Positions 23,246-34,534 of a DNA stretch of 64,000 nt are shown here, piece after piece. Below the pieces are notes generated by a model. It ran no database searches. It worked only from the letters and a program-made list of their open reading frames with translations, and was not told the origin of the DNA. The stretch comes from Ilyonectria destructans. Lineage: Eukaryota; Ascomycota; Sordariomycetes; Hypocreales; Nectriaceae. The position numbers were made by a program, and so were the translations under genes. The stretch is from NCBI GenBank assembly GCA_020740775.1, contig JAHEWK010000010.1, forward strand, positions 2,170,001 to 2,234,000, written 5' to 3'. The stretch's first letter is position 1; every line of letters begins with the position of its first letter.

Positions 23246-23684
23246 GTTTCTTGCCTGTTCTGCGTTTCGGTATGTTTTCGGGGTGAGTATGAGGGTCTGT
23301 TAACGGATTGTAATTTAAAGCAAGGCGAACTTATTTGTACAAAGGAGAAATCGAGTAATGGCCCAATGTATAAGCCAATATTAAAGGAAGTAAAATAACC
23401 AAGAAGGATCAAGACGCGTTTGTCAGGTGAGGTTTGGTTCATCATATCGAATGTCTTCAGACACGGTCGAATGGACTCAACCGGAGGTACATGGCGACCT
23501 GGCGCTTATCCCTGGCCTTGGGAAGGGATTCGACCGCCGCAACATCCTAGCAGCCTCGATGGTGATAGGTTATTATTGGTTGATGGGCCCCCACACGGAC
23601 AAGTCCTTCAGATCCATGCCCAAGTCATTTTCGTCCGCCGTGTTTACGGTCGAATTTCGAATCGTTCGTTGCTTTGTCAGCTGA
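23246..23684. promoter_or_regulatory. Divergent promoter between MFS transporter and Zn2Cys6 regulator
   Basis: About 440 bases separate the two ATGs. An open frame from about 23427 to 23684 exists but lacks coding character. The shared promoter suggests that the regulator may control the transporter; this is inference from layout. No specific operator was assigned. Confidence 0.45.
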
Positions 23685-26289
23685 ATGCCACCTCAAAAAG
23701 CCCTTGACTTCTTCCTCCGCCGTATTGTGTCTGCAGCGAGTGGGATTGTTCCGCCGCAAGGCTTGTTCCATTCAGAACACGCAATGTCTTCTCCGCGCGC
23801 AGTCTCGTCACGTCAGCGCAAGGCTGCGGTCGAGGATACAGAGACTCGCGCCCAATCCGATTCGAAGCGGAGGAAGATTCGGAAGGGAACCCACAGCTGC
23901 TGGGAGTGTAAGCGGCGGAAGATGAAGTGCATCTTTGACCCGCTCATCAATGGCTCCTGTAACAGCTGTCGGCGACGGGGATCCAAATGTGTCAGTCAGG
24001 AGTTTTCCGAGGAGGTCTCATCGCACTTGGACAAGACACAGATGGGCGATCGCGTTGTGAGGGTTGAAACTGTGGTTGATCAATTGATTCAGCAGACTGG
24101 GGGAGACTGTACAGCTTCCGACAGACGAACACCCATGACGCCCAGTGAAGATGGTAGAGGAACGGACCTTGTTCTTCTCACTCCCGCCTCAATAGATTCG
24201 GAGCCACTGCCATTTCTAGCCTTCTATAAATCCTCCAAAGTCCGTATTCGAGATTCTGGTATCCCGTGCCTATCGCTAACGGCTTGAATAGGATCGCACA
24301 ATCGAAACGGGAAACCTTCCAGCTGATTCCGAACTGAACAATCCCCAATCTGCTGGCTGTGCTCAAGCCCCGGAAGGGAAATATGAGAAGCTGTCTCAGT
24401 TTTTGTATAAATCCCTACCCTCGCGAGAGTATACGGAGAAGATACTTAAAGCCAACCACCGCCATTCTGTTCTCGCCTATGAAATATTGACAATTTCATA
24501 CACCACTCTGGAGCAAACCGGCCTGAAAACGCCCGAAATTCTGCTGGACATGCCCGGACCGAACCTACATCCTGTGCTGATGGCGAGGTATATGCTCCAG
24601 CTGGCTATCTTCCTGCAGCATCTTAGCCCGGATCTTCACGAGGACATGGAAGGCTTGTCAGAACCGCCGCGCACAACCATGCAACGGTTAGCAGATCTCG
24701 CCATCAGTCTCGTCACGACGAATGAAGACCTTCTTGGAAGTATCGAAGGCCTTGAGTGCGTCATGATCGAGAGCATGTATCAGGCGAATATCGGGAACCT
24801 CCGACGCAGTTGGGTAGCGGGTCGGAGAGCGATGGGTATTGCACAGCTAATGGGCCTCAACCGATCGGATCGTGCACAGTACAAGGTGCTTGATCCCAAG
24901 TCGAAGCATCATCCGCAACACATTTGGTTCCGGATTCTCTTTTTAGACCACCACCTCAGTCTCATGTTAGGCCTTCCTCAGGGTTCCCTCGACCGCGGCG
25001 TAGCTTCAGATGCGATGCTTGCCAATGACACTCCTCTAGGACGGCTCGAGCGAATACACTGCGCTCTTGCTTCTCGGATCCTAGAGCGTAACGAATCCAA
25101 CCTCAGCTCGCATCACCTCACTGTAACGCGAACCCTCGACATAGAGTTACAGAGAGCGGCCAGAAGCCTCCCCAGCAAGTGGTGGCTAGCACCAAACCTA
25201 GCAACGGCCTCGCTCGACTCGCAAGCTCTATTCTGGGAAATGCAGCGCCTCTTCGCGCAGGTTCTCCACTACAACCTTTTGAACCAGCTCCATCTGCCTT
25301 ATATGCTTCGCTCCTCGTCAACCGAGCGCAAATACGAGTACTCCCGCATTACTTGCGTGAATGCCTCGCGGGAAGTGCTGTCGCGCTTCATCACACTGCG
25401 CAGTTTCAACCGAATCGCCTTCAGCTGTCGCATGGTCGACTTCCTGGCTCTCATGGCCGCCATGACGTTGCTGCTCGCCCACCTGGACAGTCACCGTTCT
25501 TCAGGGGCGGAGAACCTCTTGGCTCACCAATATCTTAGCGATCGCGCCATGATTGAACAGGCGCAGGAAAATATGAAGGAGATTAATCGTCTCAACTCAG
25601 ATGCGCTGAGTGCACAGAGCGCCGACCTGCTGCGCCGGCTGCTGGCCATCGAGATTGAGACGGCGGATGACGATTCAAGTCGGGGCGGGAGAGTCAGTGT
25701 GCAGGAAGCAGGGGCCGAGACGACATTGTCAGACCAGGATGACGATGGTATCGTGAGCGTACACATTCCTTACTTTGGTATTATCAAGATTGCTCGCGAG
25801 GGCGTGAGCAAGGAGGTTCCCAAACGCCACGTTACTGCAGCAACTAATCGCCAAACTCAGCCGCTGGTAGTGGGCAAGCCCAGTTCAAGCAGCGCGGAAA
25901 CTTCCCGTGCAGAGCCTGCGGTGTGTCTCTCTGGGTTATCTGGACCTGGTGGGAGTCTAATTATTGAGGGAATGAGGCCTGTTAATCAGTGCTACAGTTA
26001 TCTTGAGACACCTTCAATGGTGTCGCCAAAGGTGTCAGATACACATCAGGCTCTCGCGCAGGGAGCGGAGGCTTCAATCCCGTCCACTGACGTCATCGAT
26101 GGTGCTTCACAATTCGCGCCGCAGCTCCAGAACGGCCTATCCGAACTTCTCTTGCAACATGGAGAGTATCCCGGATTGACTGCCGGAGGGGAAGACTGGG
26201 CATTCCAGGGTGTTGACATGGCCTTCTTCGATAGTCTGATGAGGAGCACTGGGAGTGAGGGGAATAAAGATGTCGAGTGGACAAGGTGA
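23685..26289 (+). CDS. Zn2Cys6 transcription factor
   Basis: Exons 23685-24239 and 24292-26289 encode about 850 residues. A basic segment precedes a binuclear zinc cluster with spacing C-x2-C-x6-C-x9-C-x2-C-x6-C (CWECKRRKMKC, then CNSCRRRGSKC). The large second exon reads as a fungal transcription-factor middle-homology region with an acidic, Ser-rich tail. The intron 24240-24291 uses an unusual GTCCGT donor; it was chosen because it alone among nearby GT sites gives the right phase, and it has a GCTAAC branch and TAG acceptor. Translation could instead start at 23784, which would still keep the finger. It is a nuclear DNA-binding regulator, and the adjacent divergent MFS gene is a likely target. 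Confidence 0.88.
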
Positions 26290-27140
26290 CGTGAGCAGTG
26301 AGACATAAAGGGCGAAGTGCAGCACAAAGGAACAGCCAAGAGATGGCGGTAACAGCTAAGGACGGAGGAATAAGCGGGAAGGATACGATGCATGGGCGCA
26401 GTGTCTTGACGGTACACGCATTGTCAGAGTGAGACGAATGCTGGAATGCAAGCCAGCATCTCAGCCTGCTTTCTTACTTACGAGGCGGTCAGGTTGCCGA
26501 GGACACAGCGGCCGACTCTTGTCTCACAGCCCCGCAGCAATGGCGCCAGACGAGCCCTTTACGAGAGTCGGAGTTGGGCTGCGATATTTAAGAATTGCTG
26601 CATGAGGCTTGTCGGTTCATGCGAGGCATTCATTCTCGCTGGGCTTTCTCAGTTCGCCGAGATAGGCCGTAGTGTAAGGGACAACGAGTACATCTGTCCT
26701 TTAATGCGACCACACTCCCTAAAGCGTCCACTACGGGATATCCAGCAGCCGAGGAGGCGTTGCCTGGGCTGCGGTCAGATGATCAGTCAGATGGCCGGTC
26801 AGAATACGACCGACATGGCGCCATACTGCGCAGCAACAATGTGTCTCGCTTTTACTTTTCCCGTCTTTTTGGCTTTCGTCCCGAACAGCGCGGGGACACT
26901 CCAAGAGATCATCTGCACGTCATGATTGGCTGCACCGGTCCGACCGGGAAAATGGCTCTCCAGATGGGGGCTAGTCATACGAGGTGGCTTTCGTTGCTGC
27001 GTCAACGTGATGCCCGGAATACGAGGACGGGTGTCTACACGCCGTATATAAAACTCCCCCTCGGTGCGAGTGGCTGGATTTCTGTCGTGTCACCCATCTT
27101 TATTGCTGTAATTGATTAGCTACTGCAAACTTTGTCAAAT
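26290..27140. promoter_or_regulatory. Intergenic region with TATA box for the GH16 gene
   Basis: No convincing gene is present. A TATATAAAA box at 27045-27053 lies about 90 bases before the GH16 start codon, a typical distance for a fungal secreted-enzyme gene. Confidence 0.55.
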
Positions 27141-28105
27141 ATGTTCCCCAATACCCTCTCGACGGCTGTTCTGGCCCTTGCCCCCATCTTGGTGTCGGCC
27201 CAGACATACACAGCATGCAACCCGCTTCTCTCAAGTACGATGCTCCCGTCCCATTGCAGCCGGAATTGAAGTGACACTGAAGAATTGTAATACTGACCAA
27301 GCACCATTGATAGGCTGCCCCGCGGACCCAGCTTTCGGTAAGGATACAGTACACTGCGACTTCACTAAAGGACCATGCAGCGAATTCAGCCCCCTTGCGG
27401 GTACGACACTCGAGTACGCCGCCAACGGTGCTGCGTTTACCATTCAGACCCTCGGCCAAGCACCTACGGTTGCAACTGGCAAATACATTCTGTTTGGCCG
27501 CGTTGACATCGAAGTACAGGCCGCCGCCGGCCAAGGAATCATTACGAGCGCAGTTCTGCAGTCGGATGATCTTGACGAGGTATGTGGCCATTTGTATCTT
27601 GTACACCTGAAGGAACATAACTAACGTTTCACACCAGATTGACTGGGAGTGGATTGGAGGCGACAATACGCAGGTGCAGTCTAACTACTTCAGCAAAGGC
27701 GACACCACAACCTACGACCGGGGTGAATTTCATCCCGTGGAGAACCCTGTCGGCTCCTTCCACGTCTACTCCATCGAGTGGACATCCAAGGCTGTCAAGT
27801 GGATCATCGGAGATCAGGTTGTTCGCACCTTGACCTACGATGAGGCCAAAGGCGGTACTGCATTCCCCCAAACCCCAATGCAAATCAAGCTCGGCACGTG
27901 GGTGGGTGGCAGCCCGTCTGCCGCTCCTGGAACAGTCATCTGGGCTGGAGGCCTTACCGACTTCTCCCAGGGCCCGTTCACCGGCTATTACAAGAGCATC
28001 TCCGTGGTTGACTACGCTGGTGGTGACTACCCCACTACCAAGAGTGTTACGCAGTACATCTACGGCGATCGCTCTGGCACCTACCAGAGTATTCAACTTG
28101 TCTAA
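27141..28105 (+). CDS. Secreted GH16 cell-wall transglycosylase/glucanase (Crh-like)
   Basis: Exons 27141-27234, 27314-27579 and 27638-28105 encode 275 residues. Residues 1-20 are a signal peptide (MFPNTLSTAVLALAPILVSA). The mature start TYTACNPLLSSCPADPA is the Cys-containing N-terminus typical of Crh-type GH16 proteins, which link chitin to beta-glucan in the fungal wall. The catalytic E-x-D-x-E motif is present as EIDWE, split from the preceding Asp codon by the second intron (GTATGT..CTAAC..CCAG). Conserved downstream strands include FHVYSIEWT and IKLGTWVGG. It ends without a clear Ser/Thr-rich tail or GPI signal, so it is probably secreted free (Asp f 9/Crf-like). The frame is intact. 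Confidence 0.93.
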
Positions 28106-29321
28106 GATGAACGTTAGTACATCTGGGCTTTACGGATTTGTTTTGGCTACTACAAGGCTGCATGGATGGGGAATCTTTACGACATCGGGAATTTACATGG
28201 TTATGAGGGCAATGATTTGTGTTCGGATTTAATAAGGATATGGGTTTATGATTAGAAGAGAATTAATGCGCCACTTCAATGCAAAAATATCAGAGAGGAG
28301 GAATCAGTCAGCAGCACACAGCCCTTGGCAATTAAGCATCATGAAAACAAAACAACTTTTTCTGAAATTGATATTTCCCTTTCCCCTGCTTGAGTGACTG
28401 TTTGAAGATTATCTCAAGCTGTCGAGCCACTACACTTTGCTCAAGGAGAAAGTCTTCACCATCGATTCAGCCATTTGCCTCTGGTACGCTAAAAGCACCC
28501 ATCCACACGAGATAGTATAGGGTAAGTTAATGCTTACCCAAAGAAGCTCTGATTGGTTCCCCATTCTCAAGCTGAAGTGTTGATCATTCTAGGCGCGACG
28601 ATGTTACAGAGATGCCTGGGAATATTGGAGACGCGGGGTACAAAGGCAACAATGGGAGCCCTGGAAGAAGGTTCCAAAGAGAAGATCTTACGGGAGATCA
28701 GGTGTGCAGCAAGTCACGTATCACTGGGCGAGAGAATCTTCTGAAACGGTGATGCAGATCCGAGTTTCACCTCCTGCGATGCCTCATCTCGCTCGGTCAA
28801 TCAAACCGCCAAGTGCACAAGCCATTGACCATATAACGGTCCATATTACCAACCCGATTAAGGTTGGCAAAAAATAATATGGGTGATTTCGATTTATAAG
28901 ATCTTCATCGCTTGGCAGCTGCTCTGCTTCGGATCTCGTCTCGTTCGACACACGAAATGAAGCAGATCTGGGGTTTAGCGCCAGTCTCGCGGGGTTGGTA
29001 GGGGTGTTTTGTGGGCCTGTTCCAGGGGATTTTATGTTATTTTACGGTTCTAGAACGGAGGCCCTGTAAGCGACGAATGTAACATTGCAAAACAACACCG
29101 TAGTGCAACCCGTTTGGAAGCTGAGACAAGCTAGGCGACAGCTGAACTAGAGCCATCAATCATCACGACCGAACTTCAATAGTATAAATATCAGACAAGC
29201 CTCTACCCTTTAATCCATCCAGCTCATACAATACATCCTCATTACCAATCTTCCTTCCATTCTACCAATAATTCTTTTTTATACATCTGCTGTGCGGATT
29301 TCCAGATTCTTTAACATCAAA
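28106..29321. promoter_or_regulatory. Gene-free region with TATA box of the small secreted protein gene
   Basis: About 1.2 kb without a credible ORF. TATAAATA at 29183-29190 lies about 130 bases before the next ATG, followed by a CT-rich leader. Confidence 0.5.
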
Positions 29322-29792
29322 ATGAAGTTCTTCCCCATCGTCCTTGTGAGCCTCGCTACCGGCGTTTTCGCCCAGAATGGGTAAGTTGCAGCACCCTTTT
29401 ACAGTTTCCCTGGGTTACGCAGCGGGCTGCAACCCTATGTTCCCCTCCCTTTCAACTCGCGCCTCGCCTGAACTCTCGTACTAATACGACAACGTAACAG
29501 CTGCGGTTTCCCTGACGGACCCGACTGTGTGTCCCTAGGCACTGGCGCCGATGGACTGGAGCAGTTCGCCGACGACGGCTGCTGTCTGCTGCCCATTCGC
29601 TGTGGCAATGGCGACGGCGGCGAGGTGTGTGAGCGCGTGAGCACTGGGAGCGCCAACAACAACGCCAACAACAATGCCAACAACAACGCCAACAACAACG
29701 CCAACAACAACGCCAACAACAACAATGCCAACACTGACAACACCAATAACTTCAACTTTGGTGGTCGACGCGCAAAGAAGCTCAGGGTTTAG
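29322..29792 (+). CDS. Small secreted cysteine-rich protein with NNNA repeat tail (effector-like)
   Basis: Exons 29322-29380 and 29501-29792 (donor GTAAGT, acceptor AACAG) encode 116 residues. Residues 1-18 form a signal peptide (MKFFPIVLVSLATGVFAQ). The next part has six cysteines within about 50 residues, including one CC pair, consistent with three disulfides. A tandem Asn-Asn-Asn-Ala tract of about six units follows, encoded by a 12-bp repeat (aacaacaacgcc and variants), and then a basic end (GGRRAKKLRV). No enzyme family is recognised. Size, signal and Cys pattern fit the broad class of small secreted fungal effectors; that role is inference. The repeat length is likely to vary between strains. 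Confidence 0.82.
29648..29735 (+). repeat. 12-bp coding minisatellite (Asn-Asn-Asn-Ala)
   Basis: Near-perfect tandem units of aacaacaacgcc (some with aatgcc) sit inside the small secreted protein gene. Each unit adds four residues without shifting the frame. Confidence 0.85.
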
Positions 29793-30349
29793 ATGTCGCT
29801 TGGAATAGTGGCAGCTGGCGTGAGCAGTTAAAGAAATAACGAACGTGGCTGCGGAGATGGTGGAAACCCATTGTGGTCACGGTGGAAAATGCATCTGCTA
29901 GTTCATACTCTAGCTATGCAAACTTACCTTTGTCAAACTCTTCATGATACGTTTCAATGTGTGAATATCTCTCGGGGGCTTGATAGCGGTCATACCCAAC
30001 ATGGATCATTTTGGGTCGGAAACACAAGTAGCGACATTATACGACAGTCGAAACCGGGAAGAATTCACTGCTTCACGAGAAAGAAGTAATATTCTGTCCC
30101 GAGATTCACCGTCTGGTAATAAAGAGAACCACAGATGCCTCATCTAGTAAATATTCCACCTTAAGAAATAATTCTTATGAACCAATCTACTATAACTCCC
30201 AAACAAAGAATGATAACTAGGGCAAACCAATCGACAGCGCACCTGGCTAATGCTATGCTGGATGAGACGGACTATAAAGATGCTTGAAAGTCTGGCTGGT
30301 GGATACGCTGAAAACATCGAGAGCCGGCAGACTGTCTCCCATGCTAGAC
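29793..30349. other. Gene-free spacer between converging genes
   Basis: Nothing beyond the 3' ends of the secreted protein gene and the methyltransferase is seen. Confidence 0.4.
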
Positions 30350-31642
30350 TCACAACGGCTTCTGAGCTGTGACAATATGGAATGGTATGTATCCGTGCTG
30401 GTTGCTGGTCAACAAGGTTTTCCGTACCCCGACCAGGTAGAGCTCTACTTCCTCCGGCGTCCACTTCAACCCCCGTGTAAGAGGCCCCATTGCAATACCG
30501 TGAAGGCCGTCGTAAATCACGCTTCTATTGTATCGTCCGATCATCTTCATCTTTTCGTCCCTCGGCCACACGCCCAGCGGCACCTTCAATACCTTCTCCT
30601 CAGCGTTGATGAACCCGGCGTCTTGCACGTTTTGCTTGTTCTTTCGCATTCCTAGCAAGTCGACGTTGAACGCTGCCAGTCCCTTCTTGATGTTGTTGAG
30701 GAAGTTGAGGACTTCATTATCGTCCTTCACCGTGCCGTCGTCGCATTCTAGAACAAACCGCAATTCTTGGAGTTCGATCCAGCCGCCTGGTTTAAGCGCC
30801 CTGTAGTCCAGTCACGTTATTGGGAGTCCTTTCGTTACGCTTTTCTTTCTCATATGGGGTCGCTCGTGCAGTAACTCGTGCAAGAAATGAACTTACGTGT
30901 ATACCTGTGACACCAACTTCGGCCAATCACGAATGGAAGACGTCATGTGTCGAATATGGATGTAATCAAAGGTCTCTGGAGGATGAAGCCACTCCGCCTC
31001 GGCATCATCAACCAAGAAACGAACGTTAGGCGGCACCCACGAGGGTTGAATAGGGCTTAAATCGATTCCTAGCACTTCGGCCTCTGGGTACAGGTCTCCC
31101 ACTACGAGTAGCAAGTTAGCATGTGTCTACACCTTCCAGGCAAGCCTAGTTCGCCTTCGGGGGAAGAAGGGGACAAGTGGCTCACTATCAACAGCCCAAA
31201 TGCCCGTGCCGGTTCCAATGTCAAGGACCTGCTGTGGATTCTTGAGCGGCGCAAAATGAAGCTTCTTGTTGCACAGATTTATAATCATGGCATGCTTCAT
31301 ATCCTCGCGCTCCTGCTCCGGCTCATCGTTGGGGAACTGATATCTTCCTTCCTGAAACGAATGATAGCGGCGGCTGTTCTCGAAGGCGTAGTCGCGCACG
31401 CTACTGGAGATGGATGTCGAAGCGCGAGAATCTGCGTCTGTGTCATATCCGGCATCACTGGAGGTCTCGCCAACAGGGTCGGTGTCGGGTTCTATGGTGT
31501 CAGCCACGAATGTCGCTGTTGGATTGCCTCCCACTCTTGGCGATGTTGATGTTGGCTTTGGCGGGGACTTAGGCGAGGATCTTCTCGGCGACACATCGCT
31601 AGCGGGCTTGGCAGCCGGTCCTGAAGGAGTGTCTTCTGCCAT
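30350..31642 (-). CDS. LaeA-like SAM-dependent methyltransferase
   Basis: Minus-strand exons 31186-31642, 30897-31101 and 30350-30800 encode 370 residues. Introns 31102-31185 (GTGAGC..CTAAC..TAG) and 30801-30896 (GTAAGT..CAG) both keep phase. A disordered Pro/Ser/Thr-rich N-terminus of about 80 residues precedes RRYHSFQEGRYQFPNDE, the usual entry to this family. The SAM-binding motif I is VLDIGTGTGIWAVD, followed by GIDLSPIQPSWVPPNVRF and ALKPGGWIELQE. The family is related to LaeA, which controls secondary metabolism, but most members have no proven substrate. The copy looks intact. Its start faces a second, broken member of the same family. Confidence 0.92.
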
Positions 31643-32292
31643 TATCGGTACTTAACGTCTCCAGCTGGCGTGTCCGGTCCGTGAGAGAAGTTCCTAGCGG
31701 ACAGATCACAACTCAGCTGGGTTAATAAAAATGTCTCAACTGAGGGGCGTGATCCATAATGTGGGGCGATAGAGGGCCAACCTAACGGCAGGTGGAATTA
31801 GTCTGGGAACTTGTCCAGGTACAGTACATACGCTACGTTATCTCCGACATGTGGAGCCTTGTCTTTGCTGGCTGACTTGGTAAGTAGAACGAATGTCATT
31901 TACGCGATATAAATGTGCAGCTACAACATTCCAAACCGCGAATTGATCCAACTAAGAACACAACTAGGTATTATCATCGCTATTCCGATAATCCACTGCC
32001 CATAGTTTTGTCCGGGCTCTTCCCCAGCGATACGCTCCCTAGTATTTAGCGGTGTGAAACAGGAATGGCAATTCTTAAACGCCCAGGATTATCGGATCAT
32101 GGATTGCGCCATTTAGAAAGTGAGGGGTAATAGAGGCAAGGATTAAATGTGCTCCCAACTGTTTTGTAGGTCACGACTTTCTGTTGCTACAAGAGCTCAA
32201 TTCATCCATCGTAGGGAATACATGTGCAACTATCTGACGAGCCTGCTAGAGTCACCAATCACAAATCGTTAGCTCCCCTAGCTGAAACGACG
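31643..32292. promoter_or_regulatory. Divergent spacer between two LaeA-like genes
   Basis: About 650 bases lie between the start codons of the two methyltransferase genes. No gene is seen. Both promoters must lie here, so damage in one gene may not affect expression of the other. Confidence 0.4.
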
Positions 32293-33826
32293 ATGTCGTC
32301 TACCAATGTCCCAACCACGGCTACAGCCCCCGCTGCTACGCCCGTCACGACACTGACGCATCAACCTGAGCTAGTTGCCGCACTGGACCCAGAGGTGGGA
32401 GTTCATGTGCAAATGCCTAATAACACCCAAAGGCCAACTAAATCCCCTTCTCTAATAGGACGAGGAAGACCAGTCCGATGGCTCTTCGACCGTGGGCGAC
32501 GATTTGTACGATTAACGCTTGACGAGTCAAATGTAACGTGCCAAAGTTAACTCACTCAACAGCGCAAGCTCAACCGCCTCTATCACAACCAGTATTCTCG
32601 AGTATCGCACCATTCAAGGACGGACATACCACAGTGACCGACACCCAACCGAGTACTTTACTCCCAACGATGAGAAACAGCGTGACTCGGTTGATATTAG
32701 GTGAGTTTGTGCTTAGCGGAATCTGCCGTCATTTCTTACTGATCCGCCTATTAGCCACCACTCTCTCACGTTGCTCATTGGCGGCAAGCTCTTTCTTGCA
32801 CCTATCGATCAGAATGTTCGAGTGAGTTAGCATCACTACAGTATTTTATCAGTTCTGACCCCCAATTGTACAGAAAGTCTTAGATGTCGGCACTGGAACA
32901 GGTACAGGTCTCGTTCTTGCTTGCTGAATAATTGCTGATCTGGATTTCGCAACAGGAATTTGGGCAATGTACAAACCCCCTTCTCTACTTCTCTCGCAAG
33001 GAATTATTTTTATTGTGATTTGACCACTTCTAATCCTATGCTAGTGATTTTGCAGATGAATATCCACAGGCTGAAGTCATCGGTTCTGACCTATCTCCTA
33101 TCCAATCCGCGTGGGTTCCCCCGAATGTCAAGTTTGAAATAGACGACGCAACCCTCCCTTGGTCTTGGGAAGACAATAGCTTCGATTTTATCCACGTTCG
33201 TTATCTTTTCGGCGCTATCCGCGATTGGAGTGCCCTCTTCAAACAGGCTTACCGCTGTTGCGCTCCAGGAGGTTGGGTTCAGCATGCGAGGCCGACGTCG
33301 AGATTCGAAGCGATGACGGTACTACAGATGATGTGGCTGCCTTGAAGACTTGGGCAAGAATTTATGCAGAAGGCGGGCAGAAGTTGGGAACCCCGTTCTA
33401 TGTCCAAAGACAAGGATTGCAGGAGAAGGGCTTTCAAGAGGCTGGGTTCACAGATATTATAAGTGTGGACTATAAGGCATGTCCTTTTTCCATTATGCTA
33501 CAAACCATCCAGAGTACTCATTGCTAACACGATGCACTCAGCTTCCGGTAAGCGCGTGGCCCAAGGATCCTAACCTCGCCGAGGTTGGCCAATATGTCAA
33601 CATGACTCTGGAAAATGACATCGAAGGTTGGTTTTCCTCTTTAGAGTTCGCATCATGGTAACTTATGATAATAGGATATACTCTCATGTTGTGGCACAAT
33701 GTTCTTCAGTGGCCTAAGGATGAATACCCGGATTTTCTGATGGAATTCCGTCGCCGTGTGTTGCGCAATCGCAAGGTTCATGGATACATGTCAGTGCGTT
33801 ATGTGTATGGTCGCAAGCCAGAATAG
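32293..33826 (+). pseudogene. LaeA-like methyltransferase with one frameshift
   Basis: Exon segments are 32293-32394, 32459-32505, 32563-32700, 32755-32821, 32874-32901, 32956-32968, 33045-33476 (containing the break), 33542-33626 and 33675-33826. They spell a full LaeA-like protein: [18 protein letters not shown], the SAM motif VLDVGTGTG then IWAIDFADEYP, GSDLSPIQSAWVPPNV, and a complete C-terminus (GYMSVRYVYGRKPE). At about 33286-33287, after GGWVQH, the frame slips by one base, as if one nucleotide were lost. The rest (EADVEIRSDDGTTDD) continues in another frame with no stop. Notable are a 13-nt exon at 32956-32968 and a probable GC-AG intron at 33477-33541 (donor GCATGT). A single assembly error would make it a functional gene. 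Confidence 0.75.
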
Positions 33827-34534
33827 GATCACTGCTACGGATCCTATACTCTGGTATTGGAATATTTGTGATGACGTTGGGCTTCGAATGTAGTGATGGT
33901 GTGATTTTGGAGCGGTTCAGTGATAATTGTGCCCGTTGTAGTCTCAATTGGAAGCATGAACTCACTGGAACGTAAGAAAAACCATGAAGTGTACTGTTTG
34001 CGACAAGGAAATAAAGAGGGATCGAATTGTAGCTATCTAAGACTCCAACTGCGCAAAATCGGCAGTGTGCCTGTCTGCACCATCACACCAGCAGCAACTC
34101 AGCTTTAAGCAAATGAATAATTGACCATTTGCCACTTCTAACTACGCAATTGGAGGGGTTACAATGAATTTAATAACCTTCCAGAGAGTTAGGGCTCTCG
34201 GCCCGTGACTCCGATTTGGTGATCCATCAGTTCCTGTGCGTTCGTCCGCCTGTCGTCTTTGCTTTACAATTACGCCGCGGGGAATTCACAAAAGTAAACC
34301 GACAGTATGAAAGAAAGGTCAGAAAAGAGATGAGTGCTGAGATATGAGTTATCAATTGACACTAAGCTCATGCCAAACACAGGAGAAACTACAGTGTGTC
34401 AGCCATATTTCTTGAGTGCGCTTGATGTTTTATTACACGTTGTGAATGGGACCATGAATAGAAACACCACGACAAACTGTTGGGCAGATTCGGAAGCCCC
34501 ATGGCTTCGACTAACTAAGCTGATGGTTTATTCA
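33827..34534. other. Gene-free spacer
   Basis: These are the 3' flanks of the methyltransferase copy and the esterase gene. No ORF with coding character or repeat was recognised. Confidence 0.4.

Noticed and set aside
26446..26925. 159-residue open frame upstream of the GH16 gene
   Set aside because: No domain, signal or protein-like pattern; it falls in the promoter region.
27629..28096. 155-residue minus-strand frame
   Set aside because: It is a shadow of the last GH16 exon, which has catalytic motifs on the plus strand.
29435..29755. 106-residue minus-strand frame with a poly-Leu/Ala stretch resembling a membrane span
   Set aside because: It arises from the complement of the Asn-Asn-Asn-Ala repeat in the small secreted protein gene.
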